Source of the DNA: CAWKCE01 sp032127035
Lineage (GTDB): Bacteria > Actinomycetota > Actinomycetes > JAHEKZ01
Length of the DNA: 64,000 nt
NCBI GenBank assembly: GCA_963848085.1
Contig: CAWKCE010000003.1
Coordinates: 744,001 to 808,000 of the forward strand
Direction of reading: 5' to 3'
A model generated the notes under the pieces. It worked only from the letters and a program-made list of their open reading frames with translations, did not search any database and had not been told where the DNA came from. A program made the position numbers and the translations under genes. Positions 1 to 8,053 of the stretch are shown here, one piece after another (the first letter of the stretch is position 1; the number at the start of each line of letters is the position of its first letter).

Positions 1-279
1 TCGCTCCTCGCCATCCCGGTCCGTGGGGACCGTGTCGAGGTCCCGCTCGCCTGGGGGCTCATCTTCTTGACCATCCCCTCGGTCTTCGCGGCCGTGGCCT
101 TCAGCTTCGTGACGCAGGACGCCGGCGGTCGCCGGGTGCCCGCCGGCGTCGCCGTCTTCTTCGGCGGGATCGGCGCGAGCATCGTGTTTGTGGCCTTCGG
201 GCCCCTCCTGCTCGTGCTGGCGCCGATCGGAACCGCCCTCGTCGCCGTCCTCGCCACCCGCCTGCTCGGGAGCCCGTGA
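1..279 (+). CDS. membrane protein, 3' end only
   Basis: The reading frame is open from the first base, so the gene begins outside the window; only its last 92 codons are seen. The visible part has three hydrophobic stretches, around V14-T42, V52-V70 and L71-L88, separated by a short basic loop (GGRRVPAG), which indicates an integral membrane protein. No catalytic motif is visible and I do not recognise the family. It ends 49 bp before ftsY on the same strand. An internal TTG at 67 could be mistaken for a start, but the upstream codons continue the hydrophobic pattern. Confidence 0.6.
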   Translation, partial: SLLAIPVRGDRVEVPLAWGLIFLTIPSVFAAVAFSFVTQDAGGRRVPAGVAVFFGGIGASIVFVAFGPLLLVLAPIGTALVAVLATRLLGSP

Positions 280-316
280 CCAGGTCACGGCGGCCAGCTG
301 CCGGCGGCGCCTCTGA

Positions 317-322
317 CAGACT
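317..322 (+). promoter_or_regulatory. -10-like box of ftsY, probable leaderless start
   Basis: CAGACT lies 6 nt before the GTG start of ftsY, and no Shine-Dalgarno sequence intervenes. The same spacing recurs before several other genes in the window, which suggests a leaderless transcript. Confidence 0.4.
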
Positions 323-328
323 TTCGCC

Positions 329-1504
329 GTGTCCAGCGACCTGATCCCCGTCCTCGCCGCCGTTCTCGGCGTCGTGCTCCTGCTCGGCGTCATCGGCCTG
401 GTGGTTGGCCTGACCCGGCGCTCCGGGGGGCCGGCCGAGAGGCCTCGCCCAGGTGTCGACTACGCACCGGGGGTCGGCGACGACGCTTCCGTGCCGCGCG
501 ACACCGCGAAACGCACCGTGTCCACGGTGGACCTGCCGGACGGGGAGGTCGCGGACGCTGGGGCGGCGCTGGTCGAGCGCCCGGAGCCGGTCGCCGGCAG
601 GATGGCGCGGCTCCGGCTGCGGCTGGCCAGCTCACAGGGCCTGTTGGGCCAGGGCCTGTTGTCGCTGCTGTCCCGGGAGCAGCTCGACGAGGAGACCTGG
701 GAGGAGATCGAGGACACCCTTATCGCCACAGACCTGGGGGTGGCTGCCGCGCAGGACGTGGTCGCGCGGTTGCGCAGCCAGGTCCGGGCCGAGGGAGCCC
801 GCGACCCGGCGGTCGTCCGGGCGATGCTCCGAGCCGAGCTGCTCCGCCTGGTCGACCCCAGCATGGACCGGTCCCTGCGGCTCGACCGTTCGGCGGGTCG
901 GCCAGCGGTGGTCCTGGTGGTGGGGGTGAACGGCACCGGCAAGACGACGACGGTGGGGAAGCTGGCGCGCGTGTTGGTCGCGGAGGATGCGGACGTTGTT
1001 CTGGGGGCGGCGGACACCTTCCGGGCAGCGGCTGCCGACCAGCTCCAGACCTGGGGCGACCGCGTCGGCGTGCCGGTCGTGCGCGGGCCCGAGGGCGGGG
1101 ACCCGGCCAGCGTCGCCTTCGAGGCGGTACGGACCGCCGCTGAAGGCGACTCGGATGTCGTGATCATCGACACGGCGGGTCGCCTGCACACCAAGACCGG
1201 GCTGATGGACGAGCTTGGCAAGGTGAAACGGGTGATCGAGAAGCAGTCGCCGGTCGACGAGGTGCTCCTCGTCCTCGATGCCACCACTGGGCAGAACGGG
1301 CTCACCCAGGCAGCGGTGTTCGCCGAGGTGGTGGACGTCACGGGTGTGGTTCTCACCAAGCTCGACGGCACTGCCAAGGGGGGCATCGTGGTCGGTGTCC
1401 AACGCGCGCTGGGCGTGCCGGTCAAGCTGGTCGGGCTGGGCGAGGGTCCGGACGACCTGGCGCCCTTCGACCCCGAGGTCTTCGTGGACGCCCTGCTCGG
1501 CTGA
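329..1504 (+). CDS. ftsY: signal recognition particle receptor FtsY
   Basis: This GTPase docks ribosome-SRP complexes at the membrane by pairing with Ffh. The 391-residue protein starts with one membrane segment (about residues 5-28), as is usual in actinobacteria, then an acidic linker. The NG domain carries the P-loop GVNGTGKTTT near residue 199, DTFRAAA, DTAGR, TKLDG and a closing GLGEGPDDL. The GTG start at 329 includes the anchor; there is no ribosome binding site, only a -10-like box 6 nt upstream. Its partner ffh lies 1.4 kb downstream. The gene converges on the trxB-like gene with only 2 bp between stop codons. Confidence 0.96.
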   Translation: MSSDLIPVLAAVLGVVLLLGVIGLVVGLTRRSGGPAERPRPGVDYAPGVGDDASVPRDTAKRTVSTVDLPDGEVADAGAALVERPEPVAGRMARLRLRLASSQGLLGQGLLSLLSREQLDEETWEEIEDTLIATDLGVAAAQDVVARLRSQVRAEGARDPAVVRAMLRAELLRLVDPSMDRSLRLDRSAGRPAVVLVVGVNGTGKTTTVGKLARVLVAEDADVVLGAADTFRAAAADQLQTWGDRVGVPVVRGPEGGDPASVAFEAVRTAAEGDSDVVIIDTAGRLHTKTGLMDELGKVKRVIEKQSPVDEVLLVLDATTGQNGLTQAAVFAEVVDVTGVVLTKLDGTAKGGIVVGVQRALGVPVKLVGLGEGPDDLAPFDPEVFVDALLG

Positions 1505-1506
1505 GG

Positions 1507-2745
1507 CTAGGCGTTGGTGTCCACGACCTGGGGGCGCATGGCGGTACCGAAGGGCTCGAGGTAGCGCCGGATCGCGATCGCCGCGGCGGCTCCTTCGCCA
1601 GCTGCCGAGGCCGCCTGTTTGGTGCTGCCGCTGCGGACGTCGCCGGCGGCAAAGATCCCTGACACCGTGGTCTGCATGCCGGTGTCGGCCTGGATGAACC
1701 CTTGGTCGTCCAGCTGGGCCAGCTCGGCCACCAGCGACGCGTTGGGCGACAGCCCGACGAACACGAACGCCGCTGGCACCGCCAGCGTGCTGCGTTCGCC
1801 GGTGCCGAGGTCCTCCAGGACGACGCCGGTCAGCTTGCCGCCTTCCCCCTGGAACTCCACGGTGGCGGTGTTCGTCCGAACCTCGATGGCTGCGTGGCCG
1901 TGGACCTTTTCGGCCGCCGCGCGGCTGGCGGTGAGGTGCTCCATGTTCGTCACCAACGTGATCTGCTGCCCCAGAGTGGTCAGGAACAGGCTCTCCTCGG
2001 TCGCGGAGTTCCCGCCGCCGATGACAGCCACCGGCTGGTCCCGGTAGAACGCACCGTCACACGTCGCGCAGAAGTGGACCCCGGACCCGATGTAGTCCTC
2101 CTCGCCGGGGACACCGAGTCGCCGGTAGGTGGAGCCGGTGGCGATCAGCAGGGCATGGCAGCGGTACTCGTCACCCGTTCCGGTCCGGACGACCCGTTGG
2201 TCCCCGTCGCTGTCGACCGACACCACCTCGGTCGCTGACAGGATCTCCACGCCGAAACGCTCCGCCTGTCGCCGCAACCGGTCGGCGAACTCCGCCCCCG
2301 ACACCCCGTCGGGGAAGCCCGGGTAGTTGTCGATGCGGTCGGTGATTCCCACCGCCCCGCCGACGGCTCCGGACTCCACGACCAGTGTCGGGATGCCCTC
2401 GCGAGCGGCGTAGATGGCGGTGGTGATTCCCGCCACGCCGCTGCCGACCACGATCAAGGGGTAGAACCGGTGCTCGGCCTGCGTCTGCAGGCCGAGCTTC
2501 TCGGCGAGGTCGGCGTTGCTCGGCTCGACGAGCGTCGAGCCGTCGGCGAACACCAGCACGGGGATGATGAGCTTCCCGTCGTTCACCCGCTCGACGAGCT
2601 CGCGCCCCGCCTCGTCGCCGTCGACGTCGGTGAACTCGTAGGGGACGCGCTGCTCGCTCAGGAACTGCTTGGCGCGGTGGCAGTCCGGGCACCATGCGGT
2701 GCCGTACATCTGGATGGGCTGCGAGGCGTCGTTCGTGGGTGCCAT
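1507..2745 (-). CDS. glutaredoxin/mycoredoxin-thioredoxin reductase fusion
   Basis: A 412-residue flavoprotein with two modules. Residues 10-85 form a glutaredoxin/mycoredoxin-type thioredoxin fold with a C19-P-D-C22 redox pair. Residues 92-400 form a TrxB-type NADPH-dependent reductase: FAD loop GSGVAG near 98, redox motif C226-A-T-C229, NADPH loop GGGNSATEE near 244 and a C-terminal FAD motif AAGDVR. The expected reaction is electron transfer from NADPH through FAD and the CATC pair, possibly to its own N-terminal domain. The start at 2745 follows an AGAAGAGGA ribosome binding site. The frame stays open to 3723, but that part is antisense to ffh and unlike protein. It is divergent from ffh. 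Confidence 0.9.
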   Translation of the reverse strand: MAPTNDASQPIQMYGTAWCPDCHRAKQFLSEQRVPYEFTDVDGDEAGRELVERVNDGKLIIPVLVFADGSTLVEPSNADLAEKLGLQTQAEHRFYPLIVVGSGVAGITTAIYAAREGIPTLVVESGAVGGAVGITDRIDNYPGFPDGVSGAEFADRLRRQAERFGVEILSATEVVSVDSDGDQRVVRTGTGDEYRCHALLIATGSTYRRLGVPGEEDYIGSGVHFCATCDGAFYRDQPVAVIGGGNSATEESLFLTTLGQQITLVTNMEHLTASRAAAEKVHGHAAIEVRTNTATVEFQGEGGKLTGVVLEDLGTGERSTLAVPAAFVFVGLSPNASLVAELAQLDDQGFIQADTGMQTTVSGIFAAGDVRSGSTKQAASAAGEGAAAAIAIRRYLEPFGTAMRPQVVDTNA

Positions 2746-2814
2746 ACGTCCTCTTCTGCTCGGGTGCTCTGCCGACTCGCAACCCGGCGCCGGGCCGGTC
2801 TCTTCCCGGGCGGT

Positions 2815-2820
2815 TAGGCT
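2815..2820 (+). promoter_or_regulatory. -10 box for ffh
   Basis: TAGGCT, a common actinobacterial -10 sequence, lies 39 nt before the ffh TTG start in the 114-bp divergent gap between the trxB-like gene and ffh. No convincing -35 is visible. Confidence 0.35.
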
Positions 2821-2859
2821 GCGGGGACACCCAACCCGGCGAAAAGGTCGACGATTCCG

Positions 2860-4401
2860 TTGTTCACCACGCTCCAGGACCGCCTCACCGCGACGTTCAA
2901 GAACCTGCGCGGCAAGGGCCGGCTGACCGATGCCGACATTGACGCATCGCTTCGTGACATCCGGGTCGCGCTCCTCGAGGCCGACGTGGCGCTGCCGGTG
3001 GTGAAGGACTTCACCGGGACGGTTCGCGAGCGCGCCAAGGGCGCGGAGGTCTCGGAAGCCCTGAACCCGGCCCAGCAGATCCTCAAGATCGTCAACGAGG
3101 AGCTGATCGCGGTTCTCGGCGGGGAGACGCGTCGCATCCGGTTCGCCAAGAACCCGCCGACCGTCGTCATGCTGGCCGGTCTCCAGGGCACCGGCAAGAC
3201 CACACTCGCCGGGAAGCTCGGCAAGTGGCTCAAGGAACAGGGGCACCAGCCGCTGCTCGTGGCCGCCGACCTCCAGCGTCCCAACGCCGTGCAACAGCTG
3301 CAGGTGGTCGGTGAGCAGGCCGGTGTCGCCGTCTTCGCCCCCGAGGCGGGCAGCGGCGTCGGCGACCCGGTGCGCGTCGCCCGCGACGCCGTCGAGCACG
3401 CCCGCGCCAAGCAGTACGACATCGTCATCGTGGACACCGCGGGCCGCCTCGGCGTCGACGAGGACATGATGCGTCAGGCCCGGGACATCCGGGACGCAGT
3501 TCAGCCGGACGACGTGCTCTACGTGCTCGACGCCATGGTCGGCCAGGACGCCCTGACGACGGCCATGGCGTTCCTCGACGGGGTGGGCTTCGACGGCGTC
3601 GTGCTGTCCAAGCTCGACGGCGACGCGCGCGGTGGGGCCGCGCTGTCTGTCCGAGGCGTGACCGGTCGCCCGATTCTGTTCGCGAGCAACGGGGAGAAGC
3701 TGGCCGACTTCGATGCGTTCCACCCCGAGCGGATGGCGTCACGCATCCTCGACATGGGTGACCTGCTCACCTTGATCGAGCAGGCCGAAAAGGTCTTCGA
3801 GCGCGACGAAGCCGAGTCGATGGCCGCCAAGCTGGCGACCGGGACGCAGTTCACGCTCGAGGACTTCCAGGCGCAGCTGCAGGCCGTCCGCAAGATGGGG
3901 TCGATGAGCAAGCTGCTCGGGATGCTTCCGGGAATGGCCGAGCACAAGGACGCGATCGCCAACCTGGACGAGAAGGAGTTCGACCGGGTCCAGGCCATCA
4001 TCTCCTCGATGACCCCGGCCGAGCGGGTCGACGTCAAGCTGCTCAACGCCTCGCGGCGGATGCGCGTGGCGCGAGGTTCCGGCACCGAGGTGAGTGACGT
4101 CAACCAGCTGGTGAACCGATTCCTCGAGGCCCGGAAGGTGATGAGCCAGATGGCCCGAGGGGGAGGGATGCCGGGGATGCCGGGGATGCCCGGAGGGGGG
4201 ATCGGTCCCGGGAAGGGTCGTAAGGCGAAAGGCAAGAAGGGCAAGGGCAAGGCGAAGGGCGGTCGGAGCGGGAACCCGGCCAAGCGCGCGCTGCAGGAGC
4301 AGGATCAGCTCTCAGGCCCGACGGGTGACCCTGGCGGTGCGGCCGAGGAGTTCTCGCTGCCGGCGGACTTCACCGATCTGCTCCCGCCGTCGGGGCGCTG
4401 A
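2860..4401 (+). CDS. ffh: signal recognition particle GTPase Ffh
   Basis: The 513-residue SRP protein binds signal peptides on nascent chains and the SRP RNA, and forms a GTPase pair with FtsY. Domains run in the usual order: N domain (1-90), G domain with P-loop G107-LQGTGKTT, DTAGR at 192-196 and SKLDGDARGG, then the M domain (about 300-460) with a methionine- and glycine-rich stretch from residue 428 (MSQMARGGGM, then repeated PGM). A basic lysine/glycine tail of about 25 residues follows, and the last 30 residues are acidic. The TTG start is chosen because MFTTLQDRLTATFKNLRGKG is the normal Ffh amino terminus; a weak GAAAAGG lies upstream. Confidence 0.96.
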   Translation: MFTTLQDRLTATFKNLRGKGRLTDADIDASLRDIRVALLEADVALPVVKDFTGTVRERAKGAEVSEALNPAQQILKIVNEELIAVLGGETRRIRFAKNPPTVVMLAGLQGTGKTTLAGKLGKWLKEQGHQPLLVAADLQRPNAVQQLQVVGEQAGVAVFAPEAGSGVGDPVRVARDAVEHARAKQYDIVIVDTAGRLGVDEDMMRQARDIRDAVQPDDVLYVLDAMVGQDALTTAMAFLDGVGFDGVVLSKLDGDARGGAALSVRGVTGRPILFASNGEKLADFDAFHPERMASRILDMGDLLTLIEQAEKVFERDEAESMAAKLATGTQFTLEDFQAQLQAVRKMGSMSKLLGMLPGMAEHKDAIANLDEKEFDRVQAIISSMTPAERVDVKLLNASRRMRVARGSGTEVSDVNQLVNRFLEARKVMSQMARGGGMPGMPGMPGGGIGPGKGRKAKGKKGKGKAKGGRSGNPAKRALQEQDQLSGPTGDPGGAAEEFSLPADFTDLLPPSGR

Positions 4402-4410
4402 CGCTCCCGG

Positions 4411-4441
4411 TTACCGCCCGAGGCGCCTCCTCTGGCACAAT
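4411..4441 (+). promoter_or_regulatory. rpsP promoter block
   Basis: TTACCGCCCG at 4411-4420 and TGGCACAAT at 4433-4441 are set 22 bp apart, start to start. The same two words with the same spacing occur before rplS (6715-6745). CACAAT would act as the -10. About 130 nt of leader follows before rpsP. Confidence 0.55.
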
Positions 4442-4570
4442 CCTGGCCGTACCCGTCGACGTCCGGGCCCTCTCACCCGGCGCGGCGACGTGTCCCTCCG
4501 GCACCGTGTGCGGCAACCCCACGCCGCCTGTGGTCTCGGCACCCGAACCGAACCAGGAGTCCCTAGCCCC

Positions 4571-5137
4571 GTGGCTGTCAAGATCAAGCTGAAGCGCATC
4601 GGCAAGAAGCGTGAGCCGCACTACCGCATCGTCGTCGCCGACGCCCGGACCAAGCGTGGCGGTCGGGCGATCGAGGAGATCGGCCAGTACCACCCCAAGG
4701 AGGACCCGTCGGTCATCCGGCTGGACTCCGAACGTGCTCAGTACTGGCTCGGGGTCGGGGCCCAGCCGACGGAGGCCGTGGCGGCAATCATGCGCGTGAC
4801 GGGCGACTGGCAGACCTTCCGGGGCGAGCCGGCACCCCCCGCCATGCTGGTGGCCAAGCCCAAGCAGGACAAGCACGCCCTGTTCGCCGCTGCGGCCAAG
4901 GAGGCGGCGGACGACAAGGACGCTCCGGCCACCACGCCGAAGGCCAAGAAGGCGCCGGCCAAGAAGAAGGCGGCAGCCAGCGCGAAGCCGGCCGAGCCGG
5001 AGGAGAAGGCGGAGGCTGCCGAGGCCGCCGTCCAGCCGGAGACCGCAGAGCCGGCCGAGAAGCCCGAGACCACAGACGCGGTCGAGGCCGTCGACCAGCC
5101 GGAGACCGCGGAGCCGGCCGCCACCCCCGAGGCCTGA
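4571..5137 (+). CDS. rpsP: 30S ribosomal protein S16
   Basis: Component of the small ribosomal subunit. The S16 core covers about residues 1-85 (VKIKLKRIGKKREPHYRIVV near the start, then QYHPKEDPS and the YWLGVGAQPTEAV segment). The protein is 188 residues, more than twice the usual core length, because of a tail rich in Ala, Lys, Glu and Pro that contains two near copies of QPETAEPA. Such tails are common in actinobacterial S16. The GTG at 4571 is preceded by AGGAG (4554-4558). It heads the rpsP-khpA-rimM-trmD unit and ends 1 nt before khpA. Confidence 0.95.
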   Translation: MAVKIKLKRIGKKREPHYRIVVADARTKRGGRAIEEIGQYHPKEDPSVIRLDSERAQYWLGVGAQPTEAVAAIMRVTGDWQTFRGEPAPPAMLVAKPKQDKHALFAAAAKEAADDKDAPATTPKAKKAPAKKKAAASAKPAEPEEKAEAAEAAVQPETAEPAEKPETTDAVEAVDQPETAEPAATPEA

Positions 5138-5138
5138 C

Positions 5139-5393
5139 GTGGTCGACGTCGCGCTGGAAGAGGCGCTCGAGCACCTGGTCCGCGGCATCGTCGACAGTCC
5201 GGACGACGTCTCCGTGCGCGAGCGGAACCAGCGCCGCGGTGGCCGGCTCATCGAGGTGCGCGTTCATCCGGACGACCTCGGTCGTGTCATCGGCCGCAAC
5301 GGCCGGACCGCTGGGTCGCTGCGCACCGTGGTGGACGCCCTCGCCGGTCGCCGGGTCCGGGTGGACTTCGTCGACACCGTCGGCTCGCGCTGA
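5139..5393 (+). CDS. khpA: KH-domain RNA-binding protein KhpA
   Basis: An 84-residue single KH-domain protein of the KhpA/YlqC family, which binds RNA as a partner of KhpB and lies beside rpsP and rimM in many Gram-positive bacteria. The KH signature is RVIGRNGRTAGSLRTVV, with the GxxG loop as G-R-N-G. The GTG start follows the rpsP stop by 1 nt and there is no separate ribosome binding site, so translation is probably coupled. Confidence 0.9.
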   Translation: MVDVALEEALEHLVRGIVDSPDDVSVRERNQRRGGRLIEVRVHPDDLGRVIGRNGRTAGSLRTVVDALAGRRVRVDFVDTVGSR

Positions 5394-5397
5394 ACCC

Positions 5398-5913
5398 ATG
5401 GAGGTCGTGGTCGGCCGCGTGGGTCGGGCCCATGGCATCCGCGGCGACGTCGGGGCGGAGGTTCGCACGGACGAGCCGGAGCGTCGGTTCGCGCCCGGTA
5501 CGGTCCTGACGACCGATCCGGCGTCCTTCGGCCCGCTCACGGTGAGCCGCTCGCGATGGCACAGCGGGCGCCTGCTGCTGGCGTTTGAGCAGGTCACCGA
5601 CCGGACCGGGGCCGAGGCTCTGCGGGGTGTCGAGCTCGTGGTCGAGGTCGATCCGACCGAGCGCCCGGCCGACCCCGACGAGCACTATGACCGCCATCTC
5701 CGGGGCCTAGAAGCCCGCACTCCGGATGGCCGGCTGCTGGGGCGAGTGTCCGACGTGGTCCATCTCCCGGCTCAGGACCTCCTCGAGGTGACCGACGCAG
5801 CCGGTCGGGCGGTGCTCGTGCCGTTTGTGTCCGCCCTGGTGCCCGAGGTCGACGTGACCGGCGGCCGGGTCGTGGTCGACCCCCCGGTGGGCCTGTTCGA
5901 CGATGCCGGCTGA
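5398..5913 (+). CDS. rimM: ribosome maturation factor RimM
   Basis: A 171-residue 30S assembly factor that binds ribosomal protein S19 and helps mature the 16S rRNA head. The N-terminal barrel starts VVVGRVGRAHGIRGDVGAEV; the C-terminal PRC-barrel segment includes LLGRVSDVVHLPAQDLLEV and LVPFVSALVPEVDV. The ATG at 5398, 4 nt after khpA, is chosen because it gives the normal RimM amino terminus; the frame is open further upstream. It is followed 9 nt later by trmD. Confidence 0.94.
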   Translation: MEVVVGRVGRAHGIRGDVGAEVRTDEPERRFAPGTVLTTDPASFGPLTVSRSRWHSGRLLLAFEQVTDRTGAEALRGVELVVEVDPTERPADPDEHYDRHLRGLEARTPDGRLLGRVSDVVHLPAQDLLEVTDAAGRAVLVPFVSALVPEVDVTGGRVVVDPPVGLFDDAG

Positions 5914-5922
5914 CGGCCTGCC

Positions 5923-6747
5923 ATGCGCATCGACATCGTCTCGGTGTTCCCCGAGTACTTCGCGGTCCTCGACGTGTCTCTGCTCGGCAAGGCTCGGGAG
6001 CAGGGCACCCTCGACATCGCCGTGCACGACCCGAGGGAGTTCACCAACGACCGGCACCGGACGGTCGACGACACGCCCTACGGCGGCGGCGCTGGCATGG
6101 TCATGCGGCCGGAGCCTTGGGGTGCGGCCCTCGACCACGTACTCGCCTGTGGCGACGCGGTTCTCCCGGTGCACGAGGTGCCGCGCCTGCTCGTGCCGAG
6201 CCCGGCCGGTCGGCTGTTCACCCAGGAGCTCGCCGACGAGCTGTCACGAGAACCCTGGCTGGTCCTGGCGTGCGGGCGGTACGAGGGGATCGACCAACGA
6301 GTGGTCGACGACGCCCGAGGCCGGATGCGCGTGGACGAGGTGTCGATGGGGGACTACGTCCTCAACGGGGGCGAGGTCGCGGCACTGGCGATCATCGAGG
6401 CGGTCGGTCGGCTGGTGCCCGGCGTGGTCGGGAACGTGTGCTCCCTGGCCGAGGAGTCCCACGTTGCCGGGCTGCTCGAAGCCCCGGCCTACACCAAGCC
6501 GGCATCCTGGCGCGGCCGGGAGGTGCCGTCGGTCCTGCTGTCGGGCCACCATGGCCGGGTCGCCCGGTGGCGCCGTCAGCAGTCGCTGCGGCGAACCGCC
6601 CGCGTCCGGCCCGACTTGATCCTCCGGCTCGACCCCGGCTCGTGCGATGCCGACGACCTGGCCGTGCTCGGCGAGCTGGGGTGGCTGCCGACCGGGGATG
6701 GCTTCGCCCGAGGATTACCGCCCGGTCCGGGCGCTGTGGCAGACTGA
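5923..6747 (+). CDS. trmD: tRNA (guanine-N1)-methyltransferase TrmD
   Basis: SPOUT-class enzyme that methylates G37 of tRNAs with S-adenosylmethionine. The 274-residue protein shows the family sequence throughout: MRIDIVSVFPEYF, DDTPYGGGAGMVM, ACGRYEGIDQRV (knot region) and SMGDYVLNGGE. The C-terminal part (PSVLLSGHHGRVARWRRQQS) matches the tRNA-binding region. About 40 residues at the end are less conserved. The last codons overlap the promoter block of rplS. Confidence 0.96.
   Translation: MRIDIVSVFPEYFAVLDVSLLGKAREQGTLDIAVHDPREFTNDRHRTVDDTPYGGGAGMVMRPEPWGAALDHVLACGDAVLPVHEVPRLLVPSPAGRLFTQELADELSREPWLVLACGRYEGIDQRVVDDARGRMRVDEVSMGDYVLNGGEVAALAIIEAVGRLVPGVVGNVCSLAEESHVAGLLEAPAYTKPASWRGREVPSVLLSGHHGRVARWRRQQSLRRTARVRPDLILRLDPGSCDADDLAVLGELGWLPTGDGFARGLPPGPGAVAD
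6715..6745 (+). promoter_or_regulatory. rplS promoter block overlapping the end of trmD
   Basis: TTACCGCCCG (6715-6724) and TGGCAGACT (6737-6745) repeat the rpsP promoter words at exactly the same 22-bp offset. CAGACT would be the -10. The element lies inside the last codons of trmD and gives a leader of about 120 nt before rplS. Confidence 0.55.
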
Positions 6748-6873
6748 GCGGCCGTCACGATCCCGGTTCTCGTCGCCTACGCGACGGCGTTCCCTGCCAC
6801 AGGGGGGCTCCGACCGGGACCGTCCGCCGAACTCCCTGACCGCGGGTGACCTGTGGCGCCTGCGAGGAGAACC

Positions 6874-7230
6874 ATGAACGTCCTTGACTCGCTCGACGCC
6901 GGCTCGCTACGTGACGTCCCGGCCTTCCGTCCCGGCGACACCCTCAAGGTGCACGTTCGGGTCGTTGAGGGCACCAAGAGCCGCATCCAGGTCTTCCAGG
7001 GCGTGGTGATCCGGCGTTCCGGTGGGGGGGTTCGCGAGACGTTCACGGTCCGGAAGATCAGCTACGGCGTCGGGGTCGAGCGTACGTTCCCGGTGCACTC
7101 GCCGGTCCTGGACAAGATCGAGGTCGTCTCCCGAGGCGATGTCCGTCGCGCCAAGCTCTACTACCTGCGCGATCTGCGCGGCAAGGCCGCCAAGATCAAG
7201 GAGCTGCGCGACACCCCCTCCGGCGGCTGA
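6874..7230 (+). CDS. rplS: 50S ribosomal protein L19
   Basis: A 118-residue large-subunit protein at the subunit interface. Conserved stretches are FRPGDTLKVHVRVVEGTKSR, QVFQGVVIRRSGGG, the ETFTVRKISYGVGVERTFPV segment and RRAKLYYLRDLRGKAAKIKE. The ATG at 6874 is chosen over an upstream in-frame start because GAGGAGA precedes it by 4-10 nt. It is transcribed from its own promoter inside trmD, and the first signal peptidase gene follows after 49 bp. Confidence 0.96.
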   Translation: MNVLDSLDAGSLRDVPAFRPGDTLKVHVRVVEGTKSRIQVFQGVVIRRSGGGVRETFTVRKISYGVGVERTFPVHSPVLDKIEVVSRGDVRRAKLYYLRDLRGKAAKIKELRDTPSGG

Positions 7231-7266
7231 GCGCGTCGACGTCCTCGTCGACTCCCTCCGGACGCC

Positions 7267-7272
7267 TAGGCT
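7267..7272 (+). promoter_or_regulatory. -10 box of the first signal peptidase gene
   Basis: TAGGCT ends 7 nt before the ATG at 7280. No ribosome binding site is present, so the gene is probably transcribed as a leaderless message besides read-through from rplS. Confidence 0.45.
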
Positions 7273-7279
7273 CCACCCA

Positions 7280-8053
7280 ATGACCTCTGACCCCCTGGTG
7301 CCGGCCGTTCCGGGCCCGCCTGCCGAGGCTGCCCGCCGCCGGAGCTCGATCTGGCGCGAGCTGCCGATCCTGTTGCTCATCGCGATGGTGCTGGCGCTGC
7401 TGCTGAAGACGTTCCTGGTGCAGGCCTTCTACATCCCGTCTGGATCGATGGAGCAGACGCTGCAGGTCGGTGACCGGGTCCTCGTCAGCAAGCTCAGCTA
7501 CCGCTTCGGGGAGCCACAACGGGGAGACATCGTGGTCTTCAACGGGGTGGACTCGTGGGAGCCCGAGGTCCAGCTTGCAGCGAGCTCGAACCCGCTGTCC
7601 CAGGGGCTGCGGTGGGTGGCGGGCACGTTCGGGTTCGCGACCCCCAACGAGAAGGACTTCATCAAGCGCGTCATTGGGGTTCCCGGTGACCACGTCGTCT
7701 GTTGCGACCCCCAGGGGCGGCTGGTCGTGAATGGCGTCGCGATTGACGAGCAGTACCTGTTCCCTGGGGACGTTCCGTCGCAGCAGGAGTTCGACATCAC
7801 GGTTCCCGACGGTCGGCTGTGGGTCATGGGCGACCACCGGTCATCGTCGTCGGACTCCCGGTTCCACACCGGCGACCCGGGCGGCGGAACCGTCGCGGTC
7901 GACAAGGTGATTGGCCGGGCGTTCGCAGTCGTGTGGCCACCGAGCGATGCCGGATGGCTGACGCGCCCGGACGTCTACGACGACCCGGCGCTCGGTGCGT
8001 CGGCGCAGCCGAGCTGGACCCCGGCGGTTCCCGCCGCGCGGGCGGCGTGGTGA
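7280..8053 (+). CDS. lepB: type I signal peptidase (first of two)
   Basis: Membrane-anchored serine/lysine protease that removes signal peptides from exported proteins. The 257-residue protein has a proline-rich cytoplasmic lead, one membrane segment (about residues 29-50), the PSGSM box with catalytic Ser56, and the general base Lys129 in KRVIGVPGD. Box E (MGDHRSSSSDSR) is present, and a C-terminal extension of about 40 residues carries no second clear membrane helix. The next gene is a paralogue starting inside the last four bases (GTGA overlap). Confidence 0.94.
   Translation: MTSDPLVPAVPGPPAEAARRRSSIWRELPILLLIAMVLALLLKTFLVQAFYIPSGSMEQTLQVGDRVLVSKLSYRFGEPQRGDIVVFNGVDSWEPEVQLAASSNPLSQGLRWVAGTFGFATPNEKDFIKRVIGVPGDHVVCCDPQGRLVVNGVAIDEQYLFPGDVPSQQEFDITVPDGRLWVMGDHRSSSSDSRFHTGDPGGGTVAVDKVIGRAFAVVWPPSDAGWLTRPDVYDDPALGASAQPSWTPAVPAARAAW

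Noticed and set aside
2746..3723. Upstream extension of the thioredoxin reductase fusion frame by about 320 codons
   Set aside because: It is antisense to ffh and has no family sequence; a good ribosome binding site supports the start at 2745.
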